From NCBI GenBank assembly GCA_039707465.1, contig CM077645.1, positions 160,629,503 to 160,693,502 on the forward strand: 64,000 bases of DNA, in the 5' to 3' direction. The notes beneath the pieces are model-generated. The model did no database searches and was not told the origin of the DNA. It was given only the letters and a program-made list of their open reading frames with translations. Shown one piece after another: positions 55,311-64,000 of the stretch; the first letter of the stretch is position 1, and each line of letters begins with the position of its first letter. The position numbers and the translations under genes are program-made. Origin of the DNA: Rhabdophis nuchalis. Lineage: Eukaryota > Chordata > Lepidosauria > Squamata > Natricidae.

Positions 55311-57043
55311 TTTTCCTCATTCCTTTAAATTACAGACCCGGTTCCTCCAGGTTTCTCCAAATTCTCCATCACAACTAAAAGGGAAATAGTGAACAAAATG
55401 GCAATCAGCATACTAAATTCTCCTGGCTTGGAGGGAAAAAAATCCCAATGCATAGTCCCAGTGCAGTGATTTATGCATGGCAAAATGGCAGGTTATTAAA
55501 ATACAGAAGAACCTTTCAGATTGAACAGGCCTACAGATTAACAGATGTCTCTTCCTCCCAAATTATCTGTTAAATCTGAAGTTTTGTGATTTCCTTTGAA
55601 GCCACCTTGGTAAGTTACCAAGTTATAATAATAGTTACCATTAACATTTATGTAGAACTTGGAAGCACTTCCAAATTTTCTGAGATTTAGCTTTATTGAA
55701 ATGCAAACATCTTAACTTTTGAGGTAGATATAGAACATTTTTCTACTGTCATAAAAGGTCTATAGCTAGAGGAACAGGCAGAAATCAGTGTTCTAAGTCA
55801 AATTAGGGTTGGCCTGGAAACAAGAATATCACAAAATCTTGGACAAGAAAAGTATCAGAATCTAATGTGAGAACCTCACAACATTCTCTTTCTCCTTTTG
55901 CTGTTTTGCAAATGGTTCCTCTCACTTTGAGGGACATTTCTTGAAATGAACATTTGATCACAGCTTGCATCCACTGTGGTAAGGAAACAAACCAGATGCT
56001 TCATTTTTGATCTTAGTAGAAAAGGACTCCCATTGCTACACAACTCTCATAAGTAGTTTCACCTTTCTGTGAAACTTTATCAGAATCCAACAATCCCTGA
56101 AACACTCAGAGGACAATGCATGGTCTAGTTATCAAATCTGCATGTGTGTTCCTTGGTGTCCATTTATTGTTATAAGTAACTGCTCATATTTTTTGCTCAA
56201 ATTTTCTGCTAGCTTTGAGAATGCAATATATGTTGAAAACATGGGCAAGACTGAAAGACCGTAGGGAAAAAGGAAGCGGAAAGATGACAATAAAAAAATT
56301 AACTCATTTTATAAAGGCACAGAACTTTGCCCTAGGATTTTCCCTACTTTCTTTGGTTCTGACTTTACAGAGGCACATCCTTAGATGGAAAAAAAACTAG
56401 CTTCTATTAAGTGGAGGAAGTGTGAGTAATCAGAATATCATGAAGAGAGATAGGAGTGGGTGGACAGACATGCACAATTCACCAACTGTATTATCCAGTC
56501 CATCTCAACTTCTAGCTACTATATAAAAAGACATAGATTATTTTAAGTCATGCATTAAAACATTGGGTTTCTGTAGAAAGAATGGTAATGAACAGGGGCA
56601 AAAATATTCTAGAAAGATTGGTGTGTTACCCAGTTACGTGATTTGGTATGGGCAAAATAAAATTAACAGTCCAGGTAAAGAGAGTGAGTTGGAAAGGCAA
56701 GTTTGAAAGTGCCCTTAATAGGAAAGGAGAGTAACTTTTCTGGTTTTTAATTAATTCCTTGACAAGCGCTTGATGCTGTGGTCCCATAAGGAGATGACAA
56801 GAGAATGGCTGCTTTGGCTAAGCCCCAAATAAGAACCAGAAATGCACGTTGCTTACTTGTCCTGCCTTTATGCCCTGTAGAACGGAGATACATCTTGGGA
56901 AGGGGGAAATGTGAATTGTAAATCTACATTTTGGAGAGTGGAAATAGCAGTTCAGGCGCGGAGGGTTGTGCAAAAGAGAAAAGTGGTGACAGTGAATTTG
57001 GGATGCCAAGATAGATCTTATGAGAGAAACCAAGTAATCTTTA
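55311..57043. other. Unique AT-rich non-coding DNA
   Basis: Nothing recognised. Confidence 0.6.
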
Positions 57044-57786
57044 TACAAATAGTCCTTCGGTTACAACAGTTCATTTAGTAACTGTTCGAAGTTACAACGG
57101 CAGTGGAAAAAGTGACTTTTGACAATTTTTCACACTTACTGTTGAGTCCTCGACTTGCGACCGGTCTCGACATACGACCGGCCGCAGGTCTTCCACTCTT
57201 CCCCGAAGGACCATAGCAACAGACAATATCAAGTCTGTAACTGCCAGTCGCGTCTGATTGGCTCAGACGCGGCTGGCGGGAAACTAGGTCCTGGAGCGTC
57301 CTGATTGGCTCCCCGTTTGACAGCTCGCCTATAAGTAGCTGTCAAACGGGGGAGCCCCCGTCTACCGCAGTTCTTTTACTTGTAAATAGTTTGCGTCTTT
57401 TTCTATTGCCAATAAACGGCTTTGCTTTTTCTAACTAGCCTGTGTCTGAACTCTCTCTGTTCCCGAAATCCAACACTTACAATTGTTTCCGCATCCCCAT
57501 GATCACATGATCAAAATTCAGTTGCTTGGAAGAGACTGATATGTATGATGCTTTCAGTGTCCCGGAATCATGTGATCATCTTTTGCGACCTTCTGATCAA
57601 GAAAGTCAATAGGGAAGCCAGATTCACTGAACAAGCATGTTACTAACTGAACAACTGCAGTGATTCACTCAACAACTCTGGCAAGAAAGGTCATAAAATG
57701 GAGAAAAATCAACACAGCATTAACTGTCTTGTTTAGCAACAGAAGTTTTGGGCTCAACTGTGGTCGTAAATCAAGGACTACCTGTA
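57044..57786. mobile_element. Non-autonomous TIR DNA transposon, split by a solo LTR
   Basis: The left end reads TACAAATAGTCCTTCGGTTA and the right end AATCAAGGACTACCTGTA, inverted complements ending in TA. The body shares long stretches with 61,188-61,752 (AGTCAATAGGGAAGCCAGAT, TTAGCAACAGAAGTTTTGGG). Superfamily is uncertain; TA ends would fit Tc1/mariner. Without the LTR it is about 400 bp. Confidence 0.75.
57140..57475 (+). mobile_element. Solo LTR nested in the TIR transposon
   Basis: Runs TGTTGAGTCCTCGACTTGCG to AAATCCAACA with TG...CA ends. It has a perfect 5 bp duplication CTTAC (57135-57139 and 57476-57480). It carries GATTGGCTCC, a TATA-like CTATAAGTAG (about 57,329) and an AATAAA (57,411). 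Related to 48,750-49,073. Removing it restores the host element (CACACTTAC..AATT). Confidence 0.95.
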
Positions 57787-58212
57787 TTCCCAAATGGAAG
57801 AAGAGCATTCTTTATCCAGCACACCCCTCAGGAACAAATTCCGTGATTCCTTATGGGGAGGGCTCTACTATTCTGTAGGCCTTTGGTTTAATTCTCTCTA
57901 AAACCATTTCAGATGTGTCCTTATGGAAAAGGTCTCTAAACTTACAATAGCAGGAGTTATCCTAGCACAATTTCTAATAAAGCATTTGAAGCGATCCTGG
58001 TTATAATCTAAAGCCCTAAAAGGGGTGGGGTGTGTGTGTGACTTTTCCTTAGAAGCCCTGCACTTTGAGAATAAATCCTTACCTGGATTTTTTTAGGCTC
58101 ACAATTTTGCATAAAGATACACATACCAAAAGCTTGCCAGTGTATTTTAGTGTTTGTAGTGCCCGTTGGGTAGTTATATTCAAAAACGGAACTTTGGTCC
58201 CCTGGCCTAGAA
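57787..58212. other. Unique non-coding DNA
   Basis: Nothing recognised. Confidence 0.6.
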
Positions 58213-58311
58213 CAGAGTTTCCCAAACTTGGCAACTTTAAGACTTGTGGGCTGGAGAATTCTGGGAGTTAAAGTCCACAAGTCTTAAAGTTGCCAAGTTT
58301 GGGAAACTCTG
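58213..58311. mobile_element. hAT-type fold-back MITE (family A2)
   Basis: The palindrome arms start CAGAGTTTCCCAAACTTGGC and end with the exact complement. Flanks GCCTAGAA (58205-58212) and CCCTAGAA (58312-58319). Confidence 0.92.
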
Positions 58312-58761
58312 CCCTAGAAGTTGTTGAACTAACACTCCCTGGCCCAACCCAAGAATATAAACGTTGGAAATTATATCCTCAAAACATGAGGAAGAGCAAA
58401 AAGTTCCGATAAAAGTGTGTTTTATCACAGTTGCTTATTTTATTAACATTCTTTTCCTAATGTATATGATTTTATTTTTGCTACGCCTTCTTCCTAAAGG
58501 ACATACAAATAAAGTTAATTGAACATAATATGTAGAAGTAAACAGCAGCCTTCTTTAAGCTAGTTTCCTCAGGAGTAGTTGTCTTACAGCTTTCATAATC
58601 CACAGTCCAGTACAATTTATAGACATATAGATTAGAATAGATGGGAGTTGTACTTTGATAAGCTGGGAAAGAATCAGGTTGGAGAAATAAGTTTGTTGTG
58701 TGTACACATTTTATTCAGTTACTGGTATGCTCCTGGTTTCTCTCTTACGCCCTGCTACATG
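58312..58761. other. Unique non-coding DNA
   Basis: Nothing recognised. Confidence 0.6.
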
Positions 58762-58793
58762 GTGTGTGTGTGTGTGTATGTGTGTGTGTGTAT
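58762..58793. repeat. (GT)n microsatellite, interrupted
   Basis: GT repeats with two TATG interruptions, followed by a C-rich run. Confidence 0.9.
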
Positions 58794-59317
58794 GCTGTCT
58801 CCCCCTCCCCCTCCGATATTGAACCTAAGAGTATTGTCAAACTGATGACACCTGCAACTTGCTAACTTGCCCAAGTTTGCCAAATCTGACAAGCCAAAGT
58901 TTGTTAACATTTAACCTTGCTTAACCTTTGCCCTTGAGTTGCTTTCAGGTGCCCCAAAATGAGGACCAGAGGCCAGAGATCTAATCTTCAGGGCATAAAA
59001 ATCACTTTGGTTTCCCATTTTACACATATGGAAAAGCTTCCAAGTGTCAGATGCAATACTGTACTGATATCTCAAGGAACCTTTAATAAAATTCATTGCT
59101 CTGAATATATTATCGTTTGAGGCAGGTCCCTAGTATTTAAGCTACTCTTTAGTTAAAAAGCACCAGTAGTAATTTTCTACCTCAGGCCATTAAGCATGTG
59201 GTTTTCTTTATTCCAAAGCCCTTCCTTAGCCTTCATATATCTGCTGTAGAAACCTTACAAATATATCAAAACAGCTTTGGGGTCTGTTAAGAGTAGATTG
59301 AAGTAGCTGATTGGATT
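58794..59317. other. Unique non-coding DNA
   Basis: Nothing recognised. Confidence 0.6.
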
Positions 59318-59481
59318 TCTTTCTTTCTTTCTTCTTTTTCCTTCCTTTCTTCCTTCTCTTCTTCCTCTTTTTCTTTCTCCATCCTTCCTTCTTTCTTATT
59401 TTTTCTCTCTTTCTCTCTTTCTGTCTCTCCTTCCTTCCTTCCTTCCTTCCTTCCTTCCTTCCTTCCTTCCTTCCTTCCTTC
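59318..59481. repeat. Pyrimidine tract with (TTCC)n microsatellite
   Basis: Mixed TTTC/TTCC sequence becoming a pure (CCTT)n run at 59,429-59,481. Poly-Phe/Leu and Lys/Glu frames across it are artefacts. Confidence 0.95.
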
Positions 59482-59899
59482 TTCCATATACTTAATGTAA
59501 TGCTTGACTTTCCATAAAAGAGAGAGAAAGAATTATATCAGGTCCAGAAACTTATGAAAAGAAATGTCTAAGCTACTGAATTTTTGTGGAAATTCACCAC
59601 TGGTATTCACCAGTGCCAAATTGGTAAGGTTGTATATTAGAAGTGAAAAACAAAGTGCAAATATCTGCTGCAGTGAATTTTTTTTTAAAAAAGGGAGGAG
59701 GAAAAGAAGAATTTGGGAGCAGGTAATAATGACAGAAATCATGGAGAACACAAAGATAATCCTCTCTCTAGAGATTTTAAGACAACCACCAAACATTTCC
59801 AAAACAAACACAGGCAGCAAAACGAACACCGTGCAGAAAAATAGGTGCCAACACCATCATTTCATTATTTCCTTACGTCGATTTGAGAAATAGATCTAA
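59482..59899. other. Unique non-coding DNA
   Basis: Two overlapping frames on opposite strands (59,533-59,829 minus, 59,564-59,893 plus) show no domain. Confidence 0.55.
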
Positions 59900-60480
59900 G
59901 AGAACGAGCTGAGATGTTGGAAATAATGCCAAAATTAGCTATGTAAATTAGACCTAGTCGAGACGGCGCCTATAAAGCTAGACTGCACATCCCATGCAGC
60001 AGACAGTTAAAAATTTGAGCATAAGGTAGCATTTCCTTTATCATATCCCATAAAAATAGCAATTTGCTAAACCCTTGTAGCACAGTATGGAAGGTGGTGT
60101 ATTTTACTGATAATGTAAAGCGATGACAGATAGCTCCATACTAGGAGGGTTTCGATGGTGTCGCCTTTGTATAGCATAATAAATTGTCAGGAGCAGAGAC
60201 AGCGGATAGTGCCGGCACTGCTCCACCTCCGGTAGCCAAATAATTCAGCCCCAGCGCAGTAATTATGCTGTGTGAAAATATGGGATTAATTAGACTGGTA
60301 CACTAACACACTGTACTCTCATTAAAGGCTGAGCAGCATTTCCATAGATGCTGGCACTTGAGCAGGGCTGGCGCTAATGTGAAAAGACAAAGTCGCCTCT
60401 TTTCACACTCCTTGCTTATTACCTTACTTAAGGCCACTTAAGCAAACTTCCGAAGGCAGCCTGGCAGAAAGGCCCCAGTT
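59900..60480. other. Candidate conserved non-coding element
   Basis: 580 bp of balanced, repeat-free sequence with many homeodomain-type TAATTA/ATTAATTAG cores (about 60,255-60,295), ATTAAAGG, GATAATG and an E-box-like CAGCATTTCC context, and no open frame. The texture is that of a developmental enhancer. Inference only. Confidence 0.4.
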
Positions 60481-60949
60481 GTCAGGGTTCTTTCATGATT
60501 GGATGTCTCTGCAGCCCACGGGGAAGGGAAATTTAAAATGAACGGGAATCAGTTTTAGGGCAAGGAACATTTCCCAAGGAAATGCGGCAACTGATTTCAA
60601 AGCAAAAGGCTTCCTCTCCCCTCCCCACCCCTTCTCCCCCCAAATCTTGTTCTTAAACAACTTATTTTGCGGTGGCCGGATGGGGTGTGATCTGACAACT
60701 TGACTGCTCAAAAGTTTCCCTCAGATGCTTGATCTCAATTTGCCATTTTAAGAGACCACACAAACAGGGCTGGGCCTTCGGAGACGGAGGGAAAGGTGTG
60801 AAAAATGGAAAGCTCCAGTTGCTTGTTCTTTTCTAGTTCTAGGACGGAGGGCTGTTAGGGAAACAGAAAACGGCATGACCTTGGGTTGCAAAGCAGGAGT
60901 TTCCAGGTATTGTTAATTTTAATGTTTCCAAGGTGGTCTTACCATAGAG
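60481..60949. other. Unique non-coding DNA
   Basis: Nothing recognised. Confidence 0.6.
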
Positions 60950-61068
60950 CAGTGTTTCTCAACCTTGGCAACTTTAAGTCCTGTGGATTTCAACTCCCAG
61001 AAGGTGGCTGGGGAATTCTGGGAGTTGAAGTCCACAACACATAAAGTTGCCAAGGTTGAGAAACACTG
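60950..61068. mobile_element. hAT-type fold-back MITE (family A2)
   Basis: Arms CAGTGTTTCTCAACCTTGGC and complement ending GAGAAACACTG. Perfect 8 bp flanks CCATAGAG (60942-60949 and 61069-61076). Confidence 0.95.
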
Positions 61069-61187
61069 CCATAGAGTTTACCTCAGAGTTAGAGCAGAGG
61101 GACCCTTAAAGGTGCAGTTTCATGAAGGCCGCTTTATATGGAAGCCGTGCATTTTAATACCTCTTTATATGGCTTTGATAACTTTCA

Positions 61188-61752
61188 GCAGTAAAAGTAA
61201 TCCTTGACTTACAGCAGTTTATTTAGTGACAGCAGCAGTAAAAGTAATCCTTGACTTACAGCAGTTCATTTAGTGACCATTTGAAGTTACCACAACATTG
61301 AAAACAGTGACTTATCAACATTTTTCACACTTACGACCGTTGCAGCGCCCCCATGGTCACATGAGCAGAAGTCAGATACCTAGCAACTGATTCATATTTA
61401 TGATGGTTTCAGTGTCTCAGGGTCATGTGATCCCCTTGGGCAGGGGTCTGCAAAGTCGGCTCTTTTAAGACTGGTGGACTTCAACTCCCAGAATCCCCCA
61501 GCCTGGCTGGGGAATTCTGGGAGTTGAAGTCCACCAGTCTTAAAAGAGCCGACTTTGCAGACCCCTGCCCTTGGGTAACCTTCTGATCAGCAAAGTCAAT
61601 GGGGAAGCCAGATTCACTTCTTAACACCCATGTTACTAACTTAAACAACTGCAGCAAGGTTGTAAAATGGGCAAAACTCATTTAACAACTGTCTCACTTA
61701 GCAAAAAAAAATTTTGGCCTCAATTGTGGTTGTAAGTCAAGGACTACCTGTA
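61188..61752. mobile_element. Non-autonomous TIR DNA transposon with nested MITE
   Basis: Same family as 57,044-57,786. The right end is GTAAGTCAAGGACTACCTGTA-like (61,733-61,752) and the left end is AGTAATCCTTGACTTACAG. The first 47 bp are tandemly doubled (about 61,188-61,234 and 61,235-61,281). Interrupted by a family A MITE at 61,441-61,567. Confidence 0.78.
61441..61567. mobile_element. hAT-type fold-back MITE (family A) nested in TIR element
   Basis: Perfect arms CAGGGGTCTGCAAAGTCGG and complement. Perfect 8 bp duplication CCCTTGGG (61433-61440 and 61568-61575). Confidence 0.96.
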
Positions 61753-61817
61753 TAGCCCACAAAGAAAAGGGGTTGATTGGGACTGTAGCAAACTGCTTTA
61801 CATAAAGAATTTTATTA

Positions 61818-62478
61818 CTGTAACGCTCTCTACATGGGGCTCCCCTTGAGGTGCACTCAAAAGCTGCAGTTAGTGCAGAATGCGGCCGCGCGGGTGGTTA
61901 TGGGTGCCTCAAGGCAAGCCCACGTAACACCTCTCCTGCGCGAGCTGCACTGGCTGCCTGTGGCCTTTCGAGTGCGCTTCAAGGTGTTGACCACCATCTT
62001 TAAATCGCTCCATGGCTCGGGGCCTAGCTATATACGAGACCGCCTCCTGCCCCATACATCCCTTCGTCCGGTCCGCTCCCACAGAGCGGGCCTACTCCGG
62101 GTGCCGTCGGCCAGGCAATGCCGGCTGGCAACACCCAGGGGAAGAGCCTTCTCTGTGGCGGGCCCGGCCCTCTGGAATGACCTACCCCCCGACCTTCGCA
62201 CTACCTCGGACCTCCGCCTCTTCCGCCAACGTCTTAAGACGTACTTATTCCAACAAGCCGGCCTAGGATAGCCCCCCGCGTCTGACTTTTAAATATAAAT
62301 TATAATTTGGTTACGGTTTTAATAACGGGTTTTAGCATGGGTGAATTAATTTAATATATTTTTAATTGATGTATATTGTATTTATGGTTTTATATAATGC
62401 CTGTGCGCCGCCCTGGGTCCTAACAAGGAGAAGGGCGGGGTATAAATTTAATAAAATAAATAAAATAAATAAATAAAT
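61818..62478 (+). mobile_element. CR1/L2-group LINE 3' end
   Basis: The frame 61,834-62,271 (145 codons: MGLPLRCTQKLQLVQNAAAR to FQQAGLG) is the LINE C-terminus. The 3' UTR has CCGCCC (62408-62413)/GGGCGG (62433-62438) with inner stem TCCT/AGGA and an (AAAT)n tail. 5'-truncated. Confidence 0.92.
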
Positions 62479-62562
62479 TTATGAAGCTTTACCTGGATAG
62501 TTGCAATTTTTCCATGGAAAAGACAAATGTAATGCTACATTTGCATTTCTACAGTACTGTCT

Positions 62563-62690
62563 AGTTTCTTTTCTTTTCTTTCTATTCTATTCTAATTTTC
62601 AATTCTATTCTATATTTTCAATTCTATATTTTCGATTCTATTCTGTTCCGTTCCATTCCATTCTATTGTTATTTCTATTATTTTACTTTG
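62563..62690. repeat. Degenerate (TTCTA)n/(TTCTT)n repeat
   Basis: Imperfect pentanucleotide repeats with TTTCAATTCTAT and TTCCATTCCATT variants. Confidence 0.85.
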
Positions 62691-63018
62691 AAAACTCTTT
62701 CCCACTCATTATTTTCTCTTTTTTGCTCTTTTAATTTCTTCTAACATCCGGTCTGAAAATCCTACAAAGTTCATTGCTACTTTCTCAACTCAAATATTTT
62801 GTGATGTTGAACTACGAAAACAGAGCAATGTGGCTGTAGACCCTCTCTATAAATGGGGCGATTGATTTGCAAGATTTTTTTCTGCCTTTTTTCATGTCAG
62901 AATTATGAATGATCATCAACAGATTTTAGAAATAAATTTCATAGAAATTCATGACGGGTCATTCAGAAGTTTAACTTTCCTGCGCTGTGTACACATTTCT
63001 GAAACTGAGAGCTTCATT
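62691..63018. other. Unique non-coding DNA
   Basis: Nothing recognised. Confidence 0.6.
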
Positions 63019-63085
63019 CAGAGGTGGTATTCAGCCAGTTCTCTCTGGTAGCAGTGGCTACAGGAGGCTCCACCCACCCTTCTTA
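63019..63085. mobile_element. hAT-type MITE (family B), one end only
   Basis: Starts CAGAGGTGGTATTCAGCCAG and continues GGAGGCTCCACCCACC as in 48200-48406. The other end is lost. Confidence 0.65.
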
Positions 63086-63374
63086 TCGCATATAATATAA
63101 TATTACACGAATGATCCCACTTGCAAATTCAGATAAACATTTCTTCTTAAGTGGTTTTAGCGAATGTCTCTTAACTTGGGGGGGGGGGGGAGCCTTTCCA
63201 GTCAGATTGTTAAGAAAAAAAATAACATTGTTCATGAATTCAGACAGAATTCTTTAGCCGCATATTAATTATACTACAACTAACAAAAAAGCAATAAATA
63301 AGCAACCTATCACTGACAAAAACTCCCAAACAAGTAAAAAATGTATCTGATCCAAAATATTTCTCTGGATTGAT
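63086..63374. other. Unique non-coding DNA with a G run
   Basis: G run at about 63,178-63,191. No gene seen. Confidence 0.6.
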
Positions 63375-63600
63375 CAACAGGCATGTAGCAATAGCAATAG
63401 CACTTAGACTTATACAGTGCTTCACAGTGCTTTTACAGCCCTCTCCAAGCTGTTACAATCTGGGTCCTCTTTTTACTGACCTCAGAAGGATGGAAGGCTG
63501 AGTCAACCCTGAGCTGGTGAGATTCGAACTGCAGGCAGTCGGCAGTCAGCAGAAATAGCCTGCAATACTGCACTTTAACCACTGCGCCACCATGGCTCTT
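63375..63600 (-). mobile_element. tRNA-derived SINE (second type), minus strand
   Basis: On the minus strand: AGCCATGGTGGCGCAGTGGT (A box region), B box AGTTCGAATCTC, body GACTCAGCCTTCCATCCTTC and a (ATTGCT)n-type tail. This differs from the Sauria type in its body and tail. It is close to full length. Confidence 0.85.
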
Positions 63601-64000
63601 TTACATACAAACATGCACAAATGTACAAACATTTGCACAATCTCTACAATCTTAATCCCCTCTTTGCATGTTCTGATTTATAAATTAGGCATGCCCAATT
63701 TACAGTTGCACAAAGGAAGAAACAGAAAAATCTAGTAAAACCTGTTCACCTAACCTTGACACCAAACGGGAACACATATTTCTCAGTGACTCCCATTATC
63801 CCTTTAGCTTAAATTGCTTTGTTGAAGTTCAAAATGGCTTTTCATCAATCAGGGCTGCCCCATCGGGAAGCACTATTCTGATGCATTGAACTGTCTGGTG
63901 ATACTTGAAGAATGGGTTGACCCGCCATCTGGTCAGTTTTGATATGGTCAGAGGCTTGTTTTGCTGTTAGCCAAACTTTCGTAGACGATTGTCTTGTGGT
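63601..64000. other. Unique non-coding DNA
   Basis: Nothing recognised. Confidence 0.6.

Overview
The window looks like squamate reptile nuclear DNA, more likely snake than lizard. The basis is its mix of repeats: 5'-truncated CR1 and CR1/L2-group LINEs, a BovB 3' end, an L1 3' end, tRNA-derived SINEs of the Sauria type with ACCTTT tails, many short hAT-type MITEs, and frequent long microsatellites. I see no host protein-coding exon, rRNA gene, true tRNA gene or CRISPR array. The only intact long reading frame is retrotransposon-encoded, so this is a gene desert or a large intron.

Layout. 1-17.8 kb is AT-rich unique sequence with a full-length SINE, an ancient LINE (about 2.8-6.85 kb) broken by at least four later insertions, CR1 3' ends that themselves carry hAT MITEs, and two young CR1/L2-group fragments. 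17.83-29.04 kb is a tandem satellite with a unit of about 163 bp. Each unit carries one or two copies of the telomere-type hexamer CCCTAA. It lies in three blocks of alternating orientation (C-rich strand on +, then G-rich, then C-rich), roughly 45 units in all. Block 2 is interrupted by a 3.9 kb LINE (20,696-24,574) whose 965-codon endonuclease/reverse-transcriptase frame is open, with a 9 bp target duplication. 29-44.7 kb is AT-rich spacer with SINEs, MITEs, long (TC)n and (CATA)n tracts and a cluster of inverted repeats at 39.8-41.0 kb. 44.8-46.2 kb is a decayed LINE of another clade. 47.5-49.9 kb holds a LINE end, a solo LTR flanked by unusual 77 bp direct repeats, and a BovB end. 49.9-52.5 kb and 59.9-60.5 kb are nearly repeat-free and resemble conserved non-coding elements. 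52.5-64 kb adds an L1 end, a solo LTR with a 5 bp duplication nested in a TIR transposon, more MITEs and a terminal SINE.

There are no operons or cooperating genes. What can be read is the order of insertions (element inside element, with target duplications), the build-up of the satellite, and a hairpin near the 3' end of one LINE group that is kept by compensating base changes between copies. The satellite with embedded telomere hexamers is the best candidate for something not yet described. Whether it is in repeat databases cannot be judged from sequence alone.
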